Shown here one piece after another: positions 8,207 through 16,691 of a DNA stretch of 64,000 nucleotides. Under the pieces are notes generated by a model that saw only the letters and a list, made by a program, of their open reading frames with translations, was not told where the DNA came from and did not search any database. Origin of the DNA: Gluconacetobacter asukensis (GTDB lineage: Bacteria; Pseudomonadota; Alphaproteobacteria; Acetobacterales; Acetobacteraceae); assembly GCF_014174375.1 (NCBI RefSeq), contig NZ_JABEQE010000003.1, positions 124,001 to 188,000 of the forward strand. Reading direction: 5' to 3'. Numbering within the stretch: the stretch's first letter is position 1; every line of letters starts with the position of its first letter. Both the position numbers and the translations under genes were made by a program.

Positions 8207-9370
8207 ATGCTTTTTTTCAAGGGAACTTTATCCGACGTTATGCGCTTGATTCTGTTTTGTTTTGGTTCCCATGCGGGGATATTATTATATTATATCGTTG
8301 TCGCAAAAGCCTTTAGCGGCTTTTCCTATTCGGCGTGCCAATGGGATTGCGGTTGGTATATCAGCATCGCATCTGCCGGGTACGATCTGCGGCCGCATCT
8401 GGGCGGCGCCGACAATGGGCAGGCCAACTGGGCGTTCTTTCCGCTGTTTCCCTTGCTCCTGCGGGCCATCCATGCCGTAACAGGCTTCAGCTACCAGCTT
8501 TCCGGCGTTCTTCTGAACAATGCCCTCTTTCCCGTGATGGCCGTGTCGGCTGCCTTGTATCTCAAGGCGAGGCGGCCTGAGACGAACGCATATGTGACCG
8601 TTCTGGTCTTCCTGGCGTCGCCATTCAGCCTGTATTTTCGGGTCCCTTTCACTGAATCCCTTTATGGGACGCTTCTGGTCGCTCTTCTGTTTCTGCTCCG
8701 CAGCGAGAGAGTCTGGCTGGCGTCCGTAGGGGCCGCCTTTTTTACCGCCAGTCGTCCCACCGCCGCGCCGCTGCTGGCCGTCATGGGGGGAACGCGCATG
8801 ATGGCCCAATGCCTGCATGCCCGCCTTGCGGGGGGAGCTGCCGGGCGGCTGATGGCGCGCTCCGTCACGCAGTGTCTTGCGCTGGGGCTGGTGGGTGGGA
8901 TCGGGCTTGTGGCCTATATGTTCTATCTGCATGGTCTTGTCGGAGATGCGCTGGCGTTCCAGCATATTGAGGTCGCCTGGGGGCGCCATCCCGGTAATCC
9001 TCTGGCGAATATCTGGCACGGGTTGCAGGCCCGCGACCTGAGCGCGGCGTCGTTCCTGCCTGGCCACGAGGAAAGCCAGACCTATTTCGCGCTGGCCTGC
9101 GTCGTTGCGGCCGGCCTCGTCCTGTGGGCGTTCTGGTCGGGCCTGGTCCTGGAGGCTGCCCTCGTCGCGGTCACGCTCCTGCTCTCGACATCCACCGGCC
9201 TGTGGTCCAGCACGCGATATCTTTATGCAAATCCGGTGACATTGATGCTGGTGGCCGCGTTGATGCAGAAAATGCCTCGGGCTGCCTGTGTGCTCCTCTT
9301 CTGTCTCTTTTCCATGGTACAGGCGCTTTTCGTCATTCTCTGGTACCAGGGCGCCCGGTTTCTGATGTGA
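8207..9370 (+). CDS. PIG-V-like membrane mannosyltransferase family protein
   Basis: This ~387-residue integral membrane protein has about ten hydrophobic segments. It resembles the PIG-V (GPI mannosyltransferase 2) family. The signature DCGWYISIASAGYD carries the lumenal/periplasmic catalytic Asp; it is followed by WAFFPLFPLLLR, VPFTESLYG and SRPTA, in the family order. Such bacterial members are thought to use polyprenyl-phosphate sugars and act on the periplasmic side. ATG 8207 has an AGAAGG ribosome binding site; an earlier in-frame ATG at 8156 has a weaker one. The next gene, a GtrB/DPM1-like transferase six bases on, could supply the polyprenyl-phosphate sugar, so the two probably form one pathway. 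Confidence 0.82.
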   Translation: MLFFKGTLSDVMRLILFCFGSHAGILLYYIVVAKAFSGFSYSACQWDCGWYISIASAGYDLRPHLGGADNGQANWAFFPLFPLLLRAIHAVTGFSYQLSGVLLNNALFPVMAVSAALYLKARRPETNAYVTVLVFLASPFSLYFRVPFTESLYGTLLVALLFLLRSERVWLASVGAAFFTASRPTAAPLLAVMGGTRMMAQCLHARLAGGAAGRLMARSVTQCLALGLVGGIGLVAYMFYLHGLVGDALAFQHIEVAWGRHPGNPLANIWHGLQARDLSAASFLPGHEESQTYFALACVVAAGLVLWAFWSGLVLEAALVAVTLLLSTSTGLWSSTRYLYANPVTLMLVAALMQKMPRAACVLLFCLFSMVQALFVILWYQGARFLM

Positions 9371-9376
9371 GATGCC

Positions 9377-10378
9377 ATGACGTGTGACGCGCTGAACATT
9401 CACGACCAACCGGACAGCCCCATGACCCCCTATGGCCTGGATGTCGTCATACCCTGTTACAATGAAGAAGACGCGTTGCCCGTCACGTTGCCGCGTATTC
9501 TTTCATATCTGGAAACTCTGCAATCCGATCCGCGCCTTGCATTGGGACATTGGCGCGTCATCCTGGTGGATGATGGCAGCAGGGACCGGACCTGGCGCAT
9601 CATCGAGGATCACGGCAGGGCGGGACGGGTCGTGGGATTGAAATTGTCTCGTAATTTCGGCCATCAGAATGCGATGCTTGCCGGACTGACATATGCCAGC
9701 GCCGATGCAATCATTACGATGGACTGTGATCTGCAGGACGATATCAACACGATCGAGGCGATGCTGCTGTCCTACCAGGACGGCTTCGATCTGGTGCTGG
9801 GTGTGCGCTCTTCCCGCGCGTCCGATACGTTTTTCAAGAAAGGCACCGCGCGCCTCTATTACAGCCTGCTGACGCTTTTCGGGGTCAATATCATCGAAGA
9901 TCACGCCGATTACCGATTGATGTCGCAGCGGGCGCTCCGTGCGCTGCTGGCGCATCATGAGGTCAATCTTTTCCTGCGCGGCATCATTCCGGCCATCGGA
10001 TTCAAGACGTCAATCATTCCCTATGTGCGACAGGCCCGGGAATTGGGATGCAGCAAATATACGCTGGGAAAGATGCTCGCTCTTGCGATCGACGGCATTA
10101 CGTCCTTTTCGGTCCTTCCGCTCAGGATGATTGCCTTGTTCGGTATCGCGGTCTTCCTCGTATCGTCCGTCACGGGCCTGTGGGTTCTTGTGGAGCGGTT
10201 TGTCCATAGTGCCACCGTCGTCAGCGGCTGGGCATCGACGATGCTGCCGTTGCTGGCACTGGGTGGCCTCCAGATTCTCTCCATCGGCATCCTGGGCGAA
10301 TATATCGGCAAGATTTATCTGGAAACGAAGCGCCGGCCCAGGTTCATCGTCGAAACCACGACGGGTCAGACGTGCTGA
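9377..10378 (+). CDS. GtrB/DPM1-like polyprenyl-phosphate glycosyltransferase (GT2)
   Basis: This 333-residue GT2 enzyme has two C-terminal membrane helices. The catalytic fold shows DVVIPCYNEEDAL, ILVDDGSRDRTW, LSRNFGHQNAMLAGL and ITMDCDLQDD, the last being the DXD-like metal site of the DPM1/GtrB/ArnC group. Helices lie at about 245-270 and 285-310, followed by ILGEYIGKIYLETKRRPRF, a standard GtrB ending. It would move a sugar from a nucleotide donor to undecaprenyl phosphate on the cytoplasmic face. The start at 9377 lies six bases after the PIG-V-like gene; ATG 9422 is an alternative. It converges with the double-GT2 gene, only four bases apart. Confidence 0.9.
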   Translation: MTCDALNIHDQPDSPMTPYGLDVVIPCYNEEDALPVTLPRILSYLETLQSDPRLALGHWRVILVDDGSRDRTWRIIEDHGRAGRVVGLKLSRNFGHQNAMLAGLTYASADAIITMDCDLQDDINTIEAMLLSYQDGFDLVLGVRSSRASDTFFKKGTARLYYSLLTLFGVNIIEDHADYRLMSQRALRALLAHHEVNLFLRGIIPAIGFKTSIIPYVRQARELGCSKYTLGKMLALAIDGITSFSVLPLRMIALFGIAVFLVSSVTGLWVLVERFVHSATVVSGWASTMLPLLALGGLQILSIGILGEYIGKIYLETKRRPRFIVETTTGQTC

Positions 10379-10382
10379 CAGG

Positions 10383-12308
10383 CTATCGGTTTGTCGCGGG
10401 CGCGGTGCGATAGCGTGGTTGGCGTCGGGGAGGGGAAGCGAGGGTACAGTCCGCGTTCTCCAGAGTATAATTCGGGCTGTAATATGGGTCGTTCAACAGA
10501 ATGTCGCCCCAGCGGGCGACCATGATGTCTGCCTCGCGCTGGAAGCGCGCCGCGTTCGGACCCATCCTGTCATGTCCGCGCGATGCGCTTTCATGATGAT
10601 AGAGTTCCGCGAACGGGGTCCAGACGATGCGCAGGCCGAGTTTGCGGATTTTCAGGCAGAGATCGACATCGTTGAAGGCGATGGCCAGGTTGGTCTCGTC
10701 CATGCCGCCGACCTGCTGCCAGACGGCGCGCCTTACGGCGAGGCAGGCGGCGGTGACGGCGCTGGCGCTGCGCAGCAGATTCAGAACCCCGAACGGACCC
10801 GGTTCCTCGCGGTGCGCGCCGACCAGGAAATGCCCGCCGATGCGGCCGATGCCCAGGACGGTTCCGCCATGTTGCAGCCGGCCATTCGGGTAGAGCAGCC
10901 GGCAGCCCACGGCACCGATATCGAGCCTGATCGCGTGCGATACCATTTCACGCAGCCAGCCGGAATCGATGATTTCGATATCGTTGTTGAGCAGCAGCAG
11001 GATGTCTCCGCGTGCCTCGGCGGCGGCCTGATTGGTGAGATGCGCGAAATTGAACGGGCCGGGCAGGGCGAGGACGCGCACGCGTGGATCGGACAGGACG
11101 GCTTGCAGCAGGGCCAGCGCATCGGGCTCGGTGCTGCCATTATCGGCGATCAGTACTTCGATGGCCGGATAATCCGTCTGCTTCAGCAATCCGTCGAGAC
11201 AGACGCGCAGCAGGTCCGCCCGGTTGCGGGTGGGGATCAGGATCGACACCAGGGGGGCGGGTTCCGGCACCGGAAAGACGATCCGGTGATAGATCCCGGC
11301 GGTGGGAAGGATGTCGGCCGCGACGTTGCGTGCCCGCAGATGGTCGGCGATGGCCCGGCCGGCCACGGCGACGCACCGGGCCATCGCGGTTTCCGAAAAG
11401 GATTGCGTGCCTGTCTGCTGGCGCCAGTGATACAGGACGCGCGGGATATGGCGCACGGCGTCCGGTCCGCAGGCAGCCGTCGCGCGCAAGGCGAGGTCAT
11501 GGTCCTGGGCGCCCTCGAAACCTTCACGAAAGCCGCCGACGGACTGGATGAGATCGCGCCGATAGGCCGTGAGGTGGTTCAGCAGATTCTGGCCCAGCAG
11601 CAGGTCGGGATCGAAGTCCGGCTTGAAATAGGGGCTGTAGCGCCGGTCCTGGCCGTCGATCTTGTCCTCGTCGGTGTAGATGATCCGTGCTTCGGGATGA
11701 TCGACGATCTCGGCGGCCAGTTCGTACAGCGCATCGCGCGGCAGCAGGTCGTCATGGTCCATCAGGACCACCCATGCGCCTTGCGCCAGGCCCAGCGCGG
11801 AGTTGGAAGCCGCCGAGATATGGCCGCGCACGGGGCGCCTGATGACATGCACGCGCGGATCGGATGCCGCGATCTCGTCGAGTATCCGGGTTACATGGGG
11901 GGCGCTTGAGCCGTCATCGGCCACGCAGAGTTCCCAATCCGCATAGATCTGGGACTGGAGCGATGCGATCGCGGCGCGCAGATAGGGTTCGGGCGTTTCA
12001 TAGGTGGCCATGACGACCGAAAGCAGCGGACGGTATGGGAAGCGGGCGATATCGGCACGCATGGCCGCTTCGTCCGCTGCCGTGATCATTCCCTGTTCGG
12101 CCACCCAGCGTTCGTAATCGGCACGCGCGATATGCCCGGAGCGGAACGGCATGATCGACGGCAGGACAAGATGGGTGACGGGACGTAGGGCACGTTTCAA
12201 CCGCGGATGCTGCCGCACGAAGCGATGCGCCGCATTGACGACCTGATGGACGCTGTCGGTGGCCAGCCTGCGGATTGCTGGCGGCACCCATCCGGTGGAT
12301 CGGATCAT
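10383..12308 (-). CDS. Double-domain GT2 glycosyltransferase
   Basis: This 641-residue protein has two GT2 catalytic domains in tandem. The first, at about residues 95-310, has LSVVMATYETPEPYL, CVADDGSS, VLMDHDDLLP and TDEDKIDG. The second, at about 350-600, has PLVSILIPTRNRADLL, IADNGSTEPDAL, LLLNNDIEII and GGMDETNLAIAFNDVDLCL. Such tandem enzymes are common in O-antigen and capsule clusters and can add two residues or polymerise a repeat; the sugar is unknown. ATG 12308 was chosen for its GGAAAGCG ribosome binding site. It lies downstream of the ABC exporter genes on the same strand and may be co-transcribed with them. Confidence 0.9.
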   Translation of the reverse strand: MIRSTGWVPPAIRRLATDSVHQVVNAAHRFVRQHPRLKRALRPVTHLVLPSIMPFRSGHIARADYERWVAEQGMITAADEAAMRADIARFPYRPLLSVVMATYETPEPYLRAAIASLQSQIYADWELCVADDGSSAPHVTRILDEIAASDPRVHVIRRPVRGHISAASNSALGLAQGAWVVLMDHDDLLPRDALYELAAEIVDHPEARIIYTDEDKIDGQDRRYSPYFKPDFDPDLLLGQNLLNHLTAYRRDLIQSVGGFREGFEGAQDHDLALRATAACGPDAVRHIPRVLYHWRQQTGTQSFSETAMARCVAVAGRAIADHLRARNVAADILPTAGIYHRIVFPVPEPAPLVSILIPTRNRADLLRVCLDGLLKQTDYPAIEVLIADNGSTEPDALALLQAVLSDPRVRVLALPGPFNFAHLTNQAAAEARGDILLLLNNDIEIIDSGWLREMVSHAIRLDIGAVGCRLLYPNGRLQHGGTVLGIGRIGGHFLVGAHREEPGPFGVLNLLRSASAVTAACLAVRRAVWQQVGGMDETNLAIAFNDVDLCLKIRKLGLRIVWTPFAELYHHESASRGHDRMGPNAARFQREADIMVARWGDILLNDPYYSPNYTLENADCTLASPPRRQPRYRTAPATNR

Positions 12309-12480
12309 GGATCGCTTTCCCTGGTGTTCGACCAAATCGGCAGGTGGCGGCAGCGTGTCTGTCTCCGCCCGCTGGCAGGGTCGCGAGAGCGGCAGAGGCG
12401 GCCTGGATGGGACGTTTTCGCATGCCGCTTTTCTCAGCCGGGACGATTACGCGGAAAGCGCCTGCCGGTTCGGTGGTGCC

Positions 12481-13260
12481 TTATGGCACTGGATCAACTC
12501 TTGCCAGTTCCCTGAACGCCGAAGGGGGCAGATAGCGCTCCAGTATATCCATCGGGTGTCCGTCCCCCTTGATCTGGCCGTTCTCGATCCAGAGCAATCG
12601 ATTGCACCATTCGACCAGGATCGAAGGAGAGTGGCTGGCCAGCACCAGGATGTCGGCGTGGCGTACCATGCCTTCCACCCTTTTCTTGGCTTTCTCCATG
12701 AAGACGGCGTCGCCGGCGAGAATCCACTCGTCCATCAGCAGGATCTCGGGCGGGAATGCGGTTGCCATGGCGAAGGCAAGCCGAATGGTCATCCCGGAGG
12801 AATAGTTGCGGACCGGAAGGTCGAGGAAATGTCCGAGTTCGGAAAAATCCTCGACATCCTTGATCAGTTCCATCGTTTCCGAGGGCGACAGGCCAAGATA
12901 AAGGCCACGGAGCCGGATATTTTCCCGCCCGGTGAGCTGGTGGTTCATGCCCTGTCCCGGGTCCAGCAGCGCCGTCAGCCGTCCTTCTGCCGACAGGACG
13001 CCGCCCGTTGGCTGGTAGATGCCTGAAAGAACGCGCAGGAGGGTCGTCTTTCCCGATCCGTTCGAACCGATCAGCCCGAGGCGGTCGCCGGAATTCAGGG
13101 AAAAGGAGATGTCGTGAAGGGCCTGGACGACCGGACGGTTGCTGGTGTCGTGTCCAAAGCGGGCCGAGGCTTGTCCGAGAATGGTCTTCTTCAGGGAGCG
13201 ACTGTCGCTGTGATAGAGCGGAAAGGAAATCGTGATGTTGGATGCTGTGAGGTTTGCCAT
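12481..13260 (-). CDS. Polysaccharide ABC exporter, ATP-binding subunit (Wzt/KpsT-like)
   Basis: This 259-residue ATPase energises export of an undecaprenyl-linked glycan. Walker A (GSNGSGKTTLLR), the ABC signature (YSSGMTIRLAFA), Walker B (EILLMDEWI) and the switch histidine (LASHSPS) are all present. LLDPGQGMNHQLTGRENIRLRG is typical of the polysaccharide exporter subfamily. There is no C-terminal carbohydrate-binding domain, so it is of the KpsT type rather than the long, substrate-selective Wzt type. ATG 13260 follows the permease stop by five bases, so the two are one transporter operon. Confidence 0.92.
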   Translation of the reverse strand: MANLTASNITISFPLYHSDSRSLKKTILGQASARFGHDTSNRPVVQALHDISFSLNSGDRLGLIGSNGSGKTTLLRVLSGIYQPTGGVLSAEGRLTALLDPGQGMNHQLTGRENIRLRGLYLGLSPSETMELIKDVEDFSELGHFLDLPVRNYSSGMTIRLAFAMATAFPPEILLMDEWILAGDAVFMEKAKKRVEGMVRHADILVLASHSPSILVEWCNRLLWIENGQIKGDGHPMDILERYLPPSAFRELARVDPVP

Positions 13261-13265
13261 TGTAT

Positions 13266-14147
13266 TCAGACCCAGAAGGCGATCCGGCCGCGCGTTCGCG
13301 CAAAGGCGATCCATGAGAAAAGGATAAGGAAACCGGAAATGACCAGGGCCCAGGCCCAGGTGGTGACGGTCAGGGGCGTGCCCAGGAGAGGGGCCCTGAG
13401 GATTTCGAACAGATAATAGAACGGATTGAAGCGGAGCAGAAAAAGCGCCTCGCGGTGGCCGGTCAGGATATTGGTGTTCCACATGACCGGCGTTATGAAG
13501 AAAGCGATCTGCATGACGGCGGAGATGATCTGCGGCACGTCGCGAAATCTGGCGCACAGGGCCCCGAAGAGCAGCGAGAAGGCGAAGGCGTCGACAAGCC
13601 AGAGGCCGAATGCCGGTACCGCCATAAGGGAATAAAGGGACTGGTGGATGCCCATGATCGCGAATACCGCGATGATGATAATAATATTATGGGCAAGGAT
13701 GATCGTGTTTCGGACAATGCTGCGTGCCGCATGCACCGTGAAGGGCATGCGCATGCCCTTGATGACCGTGTCGGACTCAATGAAGCAGGCGCAGCCGTCG
13801 GTCACCAGCGCATTCAGGTAATTCCACGCGATGATGGAGAGCGACAGGAACGGAAGGTAGCTGTGGATGTCCGTATGGAACAGGTCGGCATAGATGAAGG
13901 CCATGGCCGCCACCTGCACGCCCATCGAGGCGGTCAGCCAGAACGGCCCCAGTGCGGAGCCGCGATATCTGAGCTTGATGTCGAGAAAGCCCAGGACCGC
14001 GATGAGTCTCCAGAGATGCATCCCTTCGCACAGGTCTGTCCATGCCAGATGAAACCGTTGCTTCCATCCGCGATCGGCGGACAGATGGAAATGGACCGGT
14101 TTTCGAAAAGCTCCGTCGCGCTGCATCGTGGGGGCTGCTTTTGTCAT
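13266..14147 (-). CDS. Polysaccharide ABC exporter, permease subunit (Wzm/KpsM-like)
   Basis: This 293-residue ABC-2 permease has a ~50-residue cytoplasmic N-terminus followed by six hydrophobic segments. The motif FLDIKLRYRGSALGPFWLT is the conserved start of Wzm/KpsM/RfbA permeases, and MQIAFFITPVMW and RFNPFYYLFEILRAPLLG are further family blocks. With the ATPase immediately downstream it would flip or export lipid-linked polysaccharide from cytoplasm to periplasm. An in-frame ATG at 14126 is an alternative start. The adjoining glycosyltransferases make an O-antigen or exopolysaccharide substrate likely. Confidence 0.92.
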   Translation of the reverse strand: MTKAAPTMQRDGAFRKPVHFHLSADRGWKQRFHLAWTDLCEGMHLWRLIAVLGFLDIKLRYRGSALGPFWLTASMGVQVAAMAFIYADLFHTDIHSYLPFLSLSIIAWNYLNALVTDGCACFIESDTVIKGMRMPFTVHAARSIVRNTIILAHNIIIIIAVFAIMGIHQSLYSLMAVPAFGLWLVDAFAFSLLFGALCARFRDVPQIISAVMQIAFFITPVMWNTNILTGHREALFLLRFNPFYYLFEILRAPLLGTPLTVTTWAWALVISGFLILFSWIAFARTRGRIAFWV

Positions 14148-14243
14148 GATAGTGGAGCCTTGATACCCTTATATCCGCCAGGGGGGCGACCATACGCGGA
14201 TCGAAGCTTGGGAGGCAAACCGGTCCCGGCCGGTGAGCCGGCC

Positions 14244-15212
14244 TCACCCCAGGACGAACCAGAGGCGGAAGACCATCTGCTCGGCCAGGGCGACCCGTTG
14301 CATCTCCGGGGTCCGGCGCAGGAGCCGGGAGCGCGCCAGCCAGCCGGCCGGGCCAGGGATATCCAGCGCCTGACGGAGCCTGGCGAGGAGGGCTGCATTC
14401 TGCTCCGTCAGCAGGTCGGCATGGCGGAGAAGCTGTGCCACGTTGGCGCGGAAGGTGGACATGAAGAGCGCCGGCCCCCGCCGCAGGGCCGCCAGCGCGC
14501 GGGCCGCGACATGCGCGGGCGCGCCCACGGCGTTGCTCTGATGCTGGCGGTAATAAAGGGTGGGCTGGTTGTCCGTGACCACCTGGCCGCCGGCGCCGCT
14601 GACCAGCAGGTAGCTCCACCAATCATGCAGGGTGCCGGCCGGCGGCGGCATGGCCGCCCGCACCAGCCGGATCGCCGCCGGCGAGAGCATGACGGTGCAG
14701 CCCGTGGCGATATTCTGGGTCAATGCCATGGAAAAAGCGGGCTCGGGTGGCAATGCGGGTGACGGGCCGAGTCGGGCGAGTGCCGAATCCGTCAGGAGCT
14801 GGCGGGAACAGTACAGGGCCGGCCTGTCCGCCTCATGGAACGGCGACAGGGCGCGCGCGGCGCGGTCCAGCTTGTCGGGAAACCAGACATCGTCCTGGTC
14901 GCAGAAGGCAGCCGCGTGGCCGGCCGGCACGTGGTCCAGCAGGAGGCCGAATGATCCGGCCACGCCCAGGCGGCCCGCGCTCTGTGTGATCTGCACGCAG
15001 CGTCCGGCGGGCTGGCTGGCGGCGAAGCGCTGCATGATCTGCGTACCATCGTCGGTCGAGCCGTCATCCCGCCAGACGAGGCGCCAGTCCGCATGCGTCT
15101 GCTGCCCGAGCGAGCGAAGCAGCGCGTCCAGAAACGCGGCGCCGTTATGGACAGACAGCAGGATGCAGACCGGCATGGGGCCGCGCGGAGGATGGCTGTC
15201 GGAACTGTTCAC
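14244..15212 (-). CDS. GT2 glycosyltransferase, rhamnosyltransferase-like
   Basis: This 322-residue GT2 enzyme is probably the first gene of the exporter operon. The fold shows MPVCILLSVHNGAAFLDAL, WRLVWRDDGSTDDGT and HAAAFCDQDDVWFPDKL, the FCDQDDVW motif being typical of RfbF/WbbL-like rhamnosyl- and related transferases. LYYRQHQSNAVG near residue 225 is also typical. The sugar donor cannot be fixed from sequence. No membrane helix is evident. It is followed by a ~96-base gap before the permease gene. Confidence 0.87.
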   Translation of the reverse strand: MNSSDSHPPRGPMPVCILLSVHNGAAFLDALLRSLGQQTHADWRLVWRDDGSTDDGTQIMQRFAASQPAGRCVQITQSAGRLGVAGSFGLLLDHVPAGHAAAFCDQDDVWFPDKLDRAARALSPFHEADRPALYCSRQLLTDSALARLGPSPALPPEPAFSMALTQNIATGCTVMLSPAAIRLVRAAMPPPAGTLHDWWSYLLVSGAGGQVVTDNQPTLYYRQHQSNAVGAPAHVAARALAALRRGPALFMSTFRANVAQLLRHADLLTEQNAALLARLRQALDIPGPAGWLARSRLLRRTPEMQRVALAEQMVFRLWFVLG

Positions 15213-15361
15213 GCGGAGATCCCGTGCTGGAACGTTGGGTCACGGAGGCCGGGATGGGGCAGCAGCCTGCTGGACGGAGAACGGCCGCGATTTGAAAACG
15301 CTGCCTTCGTCCCACATATATCCTGTGTTGCTATGTTTACGAAGAAGATTGGGGCGTCATC

Positions 15362-15613
15362 ATGACCGACGGACAATTTGAAACGAAGCTGGAAGAAGGG
15401 GTCGGCCGGCTTCAAGATGGGCTTGGCGGCCTGGTGGGCGATCCTGCGCTTCAGGTGAAGGGGAAAGGACGGGTGCTATGTGCCAAGGCGCGCTCCGCCT
15501 GTTTCGGGGCCAGTGGCGCAGTGCGCGATCTGACGGTGGATCAGCCGCTGGTGGCGGTTGTGACGGCCGCTCTGGCGGGGTTTGCCCTGGCCATGGCGTG
15601 GGTGCGTCGTTGA
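15362..15613 (+). CDS. Short CsbD-like protein with C-terminal membrane helix
   Basis: This 83-residue protein has the CsbD-like pattern in its N-terminus (FETKLEEGVGRLQDGLGGLVGDPALQVKGKGR) and one hydrophobic helix at about 62-79 (LVAVVTAALAGFALAMAWV). It resembles the 102-residue protein at 27950 in layout, but is shorter and has Cys residues in the middle. CsbD-like genes are often stress-induced; the molecular role is unknown. A GGGG sequence 8-10 bases before the ATG could serve as ribosome binding site. It is followed by another small membrane protein gene on the same strand. Confidence 0.72.
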   Translation: MTDGQFETKLEEGVGRLQDGLGGLVGDPALQVKGKGRVLCAKARSACFGASGAVRDLTVDQPLVAVVTAALAGFALAMAWVRR

Positions 15614-15671
15614 GGAACCGGCGGGCGGGCTTAGCGTTGGTCCCGCAAGGACTGTCCATGGAGCGTGAATG

Positions 15672-15845
15672 ATGTTGAAGCTGGCACTCTTTTTTCTGGT
15701 GATTTCGATCATCGCCGGCCTGTTCGGATTTACTGGAATTTCTGCGGCATCCGCCGGTATCGCGAAAATCTTGTTCTTCCTCTTCATTCTCGCGTTTGTC
15801 GTTTTCCTGCTGATCGCATTGCTGACCGCCAAGACAATCTTGTGA
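15672..15845 (+). CDS. DUF1328 family small membrane protein (YtjA-like)
   Basis: This 57-residue hydrophobic protein has two transmembrane segments, [17 protein letters not shown] and [19 protein letters not shown], joined by [12 protein letters not shown], which is the DUF1328/YtjA pattern. The family is widespread in Proteobacteria and linked to stress responses; its function is unknown. It begins 58 bases after the CsbD-like gene on the same strand, suggesting a two-gene stress module in the membrane. Confidence 0.85.
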   Translation: MLKLALFFLVISIIAGLFGFTGISAASAGIAKILFFLFILAFVVFLLIALLTAKTIL

Positions 15846-15924
15846 CGACACACTCCGGGGCGCCAGGCGACCCGGAATCTTTTCCTTCGGCCAATCTGCT
15901 GCGCCATTCGCTGGATTTCGTTGC

Positions 15925-16321
15925 CTGGACGATCGCAAATCCGCCTTGGCCGCCTTTGCCCAAAGCCCCTGGGGCCGGAAATATGCGCCCATCGTCCCGC
16001 CCTGGGAACGGGCCTGGGAGGAAGGTTCCCTTCTATGCCTTCCCCGCCGAGGTCCGAAAATTGATCTACACCGCCACTGCCACAGAGCGCCAAGCTGAGG
16101 CGGCCCGTCCGAGCCAGGGGGGCATTTCCCCAATGATGACGCGGCGCTCAAGCTCGTCTTCCTGGCTTTGAGCCGGGCTGAGAAAGAATGGATCATGCCG
16201 CCGAGGGAATGGTCCATGGCAAAGGCCCTGTTCGCCATCCTCTTCGGTGAGTGCTTCGCGCACGCCGCCGTTTGATCAATAACGTGAACAACGCCTCGCA
16301 CACGAAATTTCTGACAGTCCC
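15925..16321 (+). mobile_element. IS256-family insertion sequence remnant (transposase 3' end plus terminal repeat)
   Basis: Conceptual translation in three changing frames gives the C-terminal third of an IS256-family transposase: AAFAQSPWGRKYAPIV, then VPFYAFPAEVRKLIYTATA, then [20 protein letters not shown] and [20 protein letters not shown], ending at TGA 16273-16275. At least two frameshifts separate these blocks, so the gene is dead. Downstream at 16299-16321 the sequence CACACGAAATTTCTGACAGT plus CCC looks like the terminal inverted repeat of such an element. The 5' two thirds and the left repeat are missing. It marks past insertion at the edge of the polysaccharide cluster. Confidence 0.8.
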
Positions 16322-16375
16322 TCTTCGGCCATAGCCGGGGCGGCAATTCGGGCGGCCGCCATAACTGCACAACTC

Positions 16376-16541
16376 AGAGCCTGTTTGGAAATGCGCGCTG
16401 GCGGCGATCCGACGCGCGTTTCCTGTGCTTCGGTGCTCACGGCCATCAAGGCCGCTCCGCTCCGATGCTCGGAAACACACGACGGGCGCGACCCGTTCCG
16501 GGCCGCTCTCGCTCACCAGCACGCATTTCCAAACAGGCTCT
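16376..16541 (+). repeat. Dispersed ~165-bp inverted-repeat element, copy 1
   Basis: This 166-bp unit begins AGAGCCTGTTTGGAAATGCG and ends with the exact reverse complement, a perfect 20-base terminal inverted repeat. Its centre carries CAAGGCCGCTCCGCTCCGATG, less its last base, which recurs with small changes in the other copies. No frame resembles a transposase, so it is a non-autonomous, MITE-like or palindromic element. It sits 54 bases beyond the IS256 terminal repeat. No target duplication is obvious. Confidence 0.85.
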
Positions 16542-16691
16542 TAGAAAATTAACCACACAGGTCAATTTCTGTGACTGTTGGTATAACGGTCAACTCGGAT
16601 TGCCATGTCGAGGCTATTCAATTGCCGGGTGGCACCTGCTGCAGGAGTGGCCGATGTCAGTTGAAATGACAGTATATTTGGAGATTGGTTG

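Noticed and set aside
15360..16370. 336-codon minus-strand frame over the small membrane genes and IS remnant
   Set aside because: It has no domain and overlaps a well-matching DUF1328 gene and IS256 transposase fragments on the other strand.
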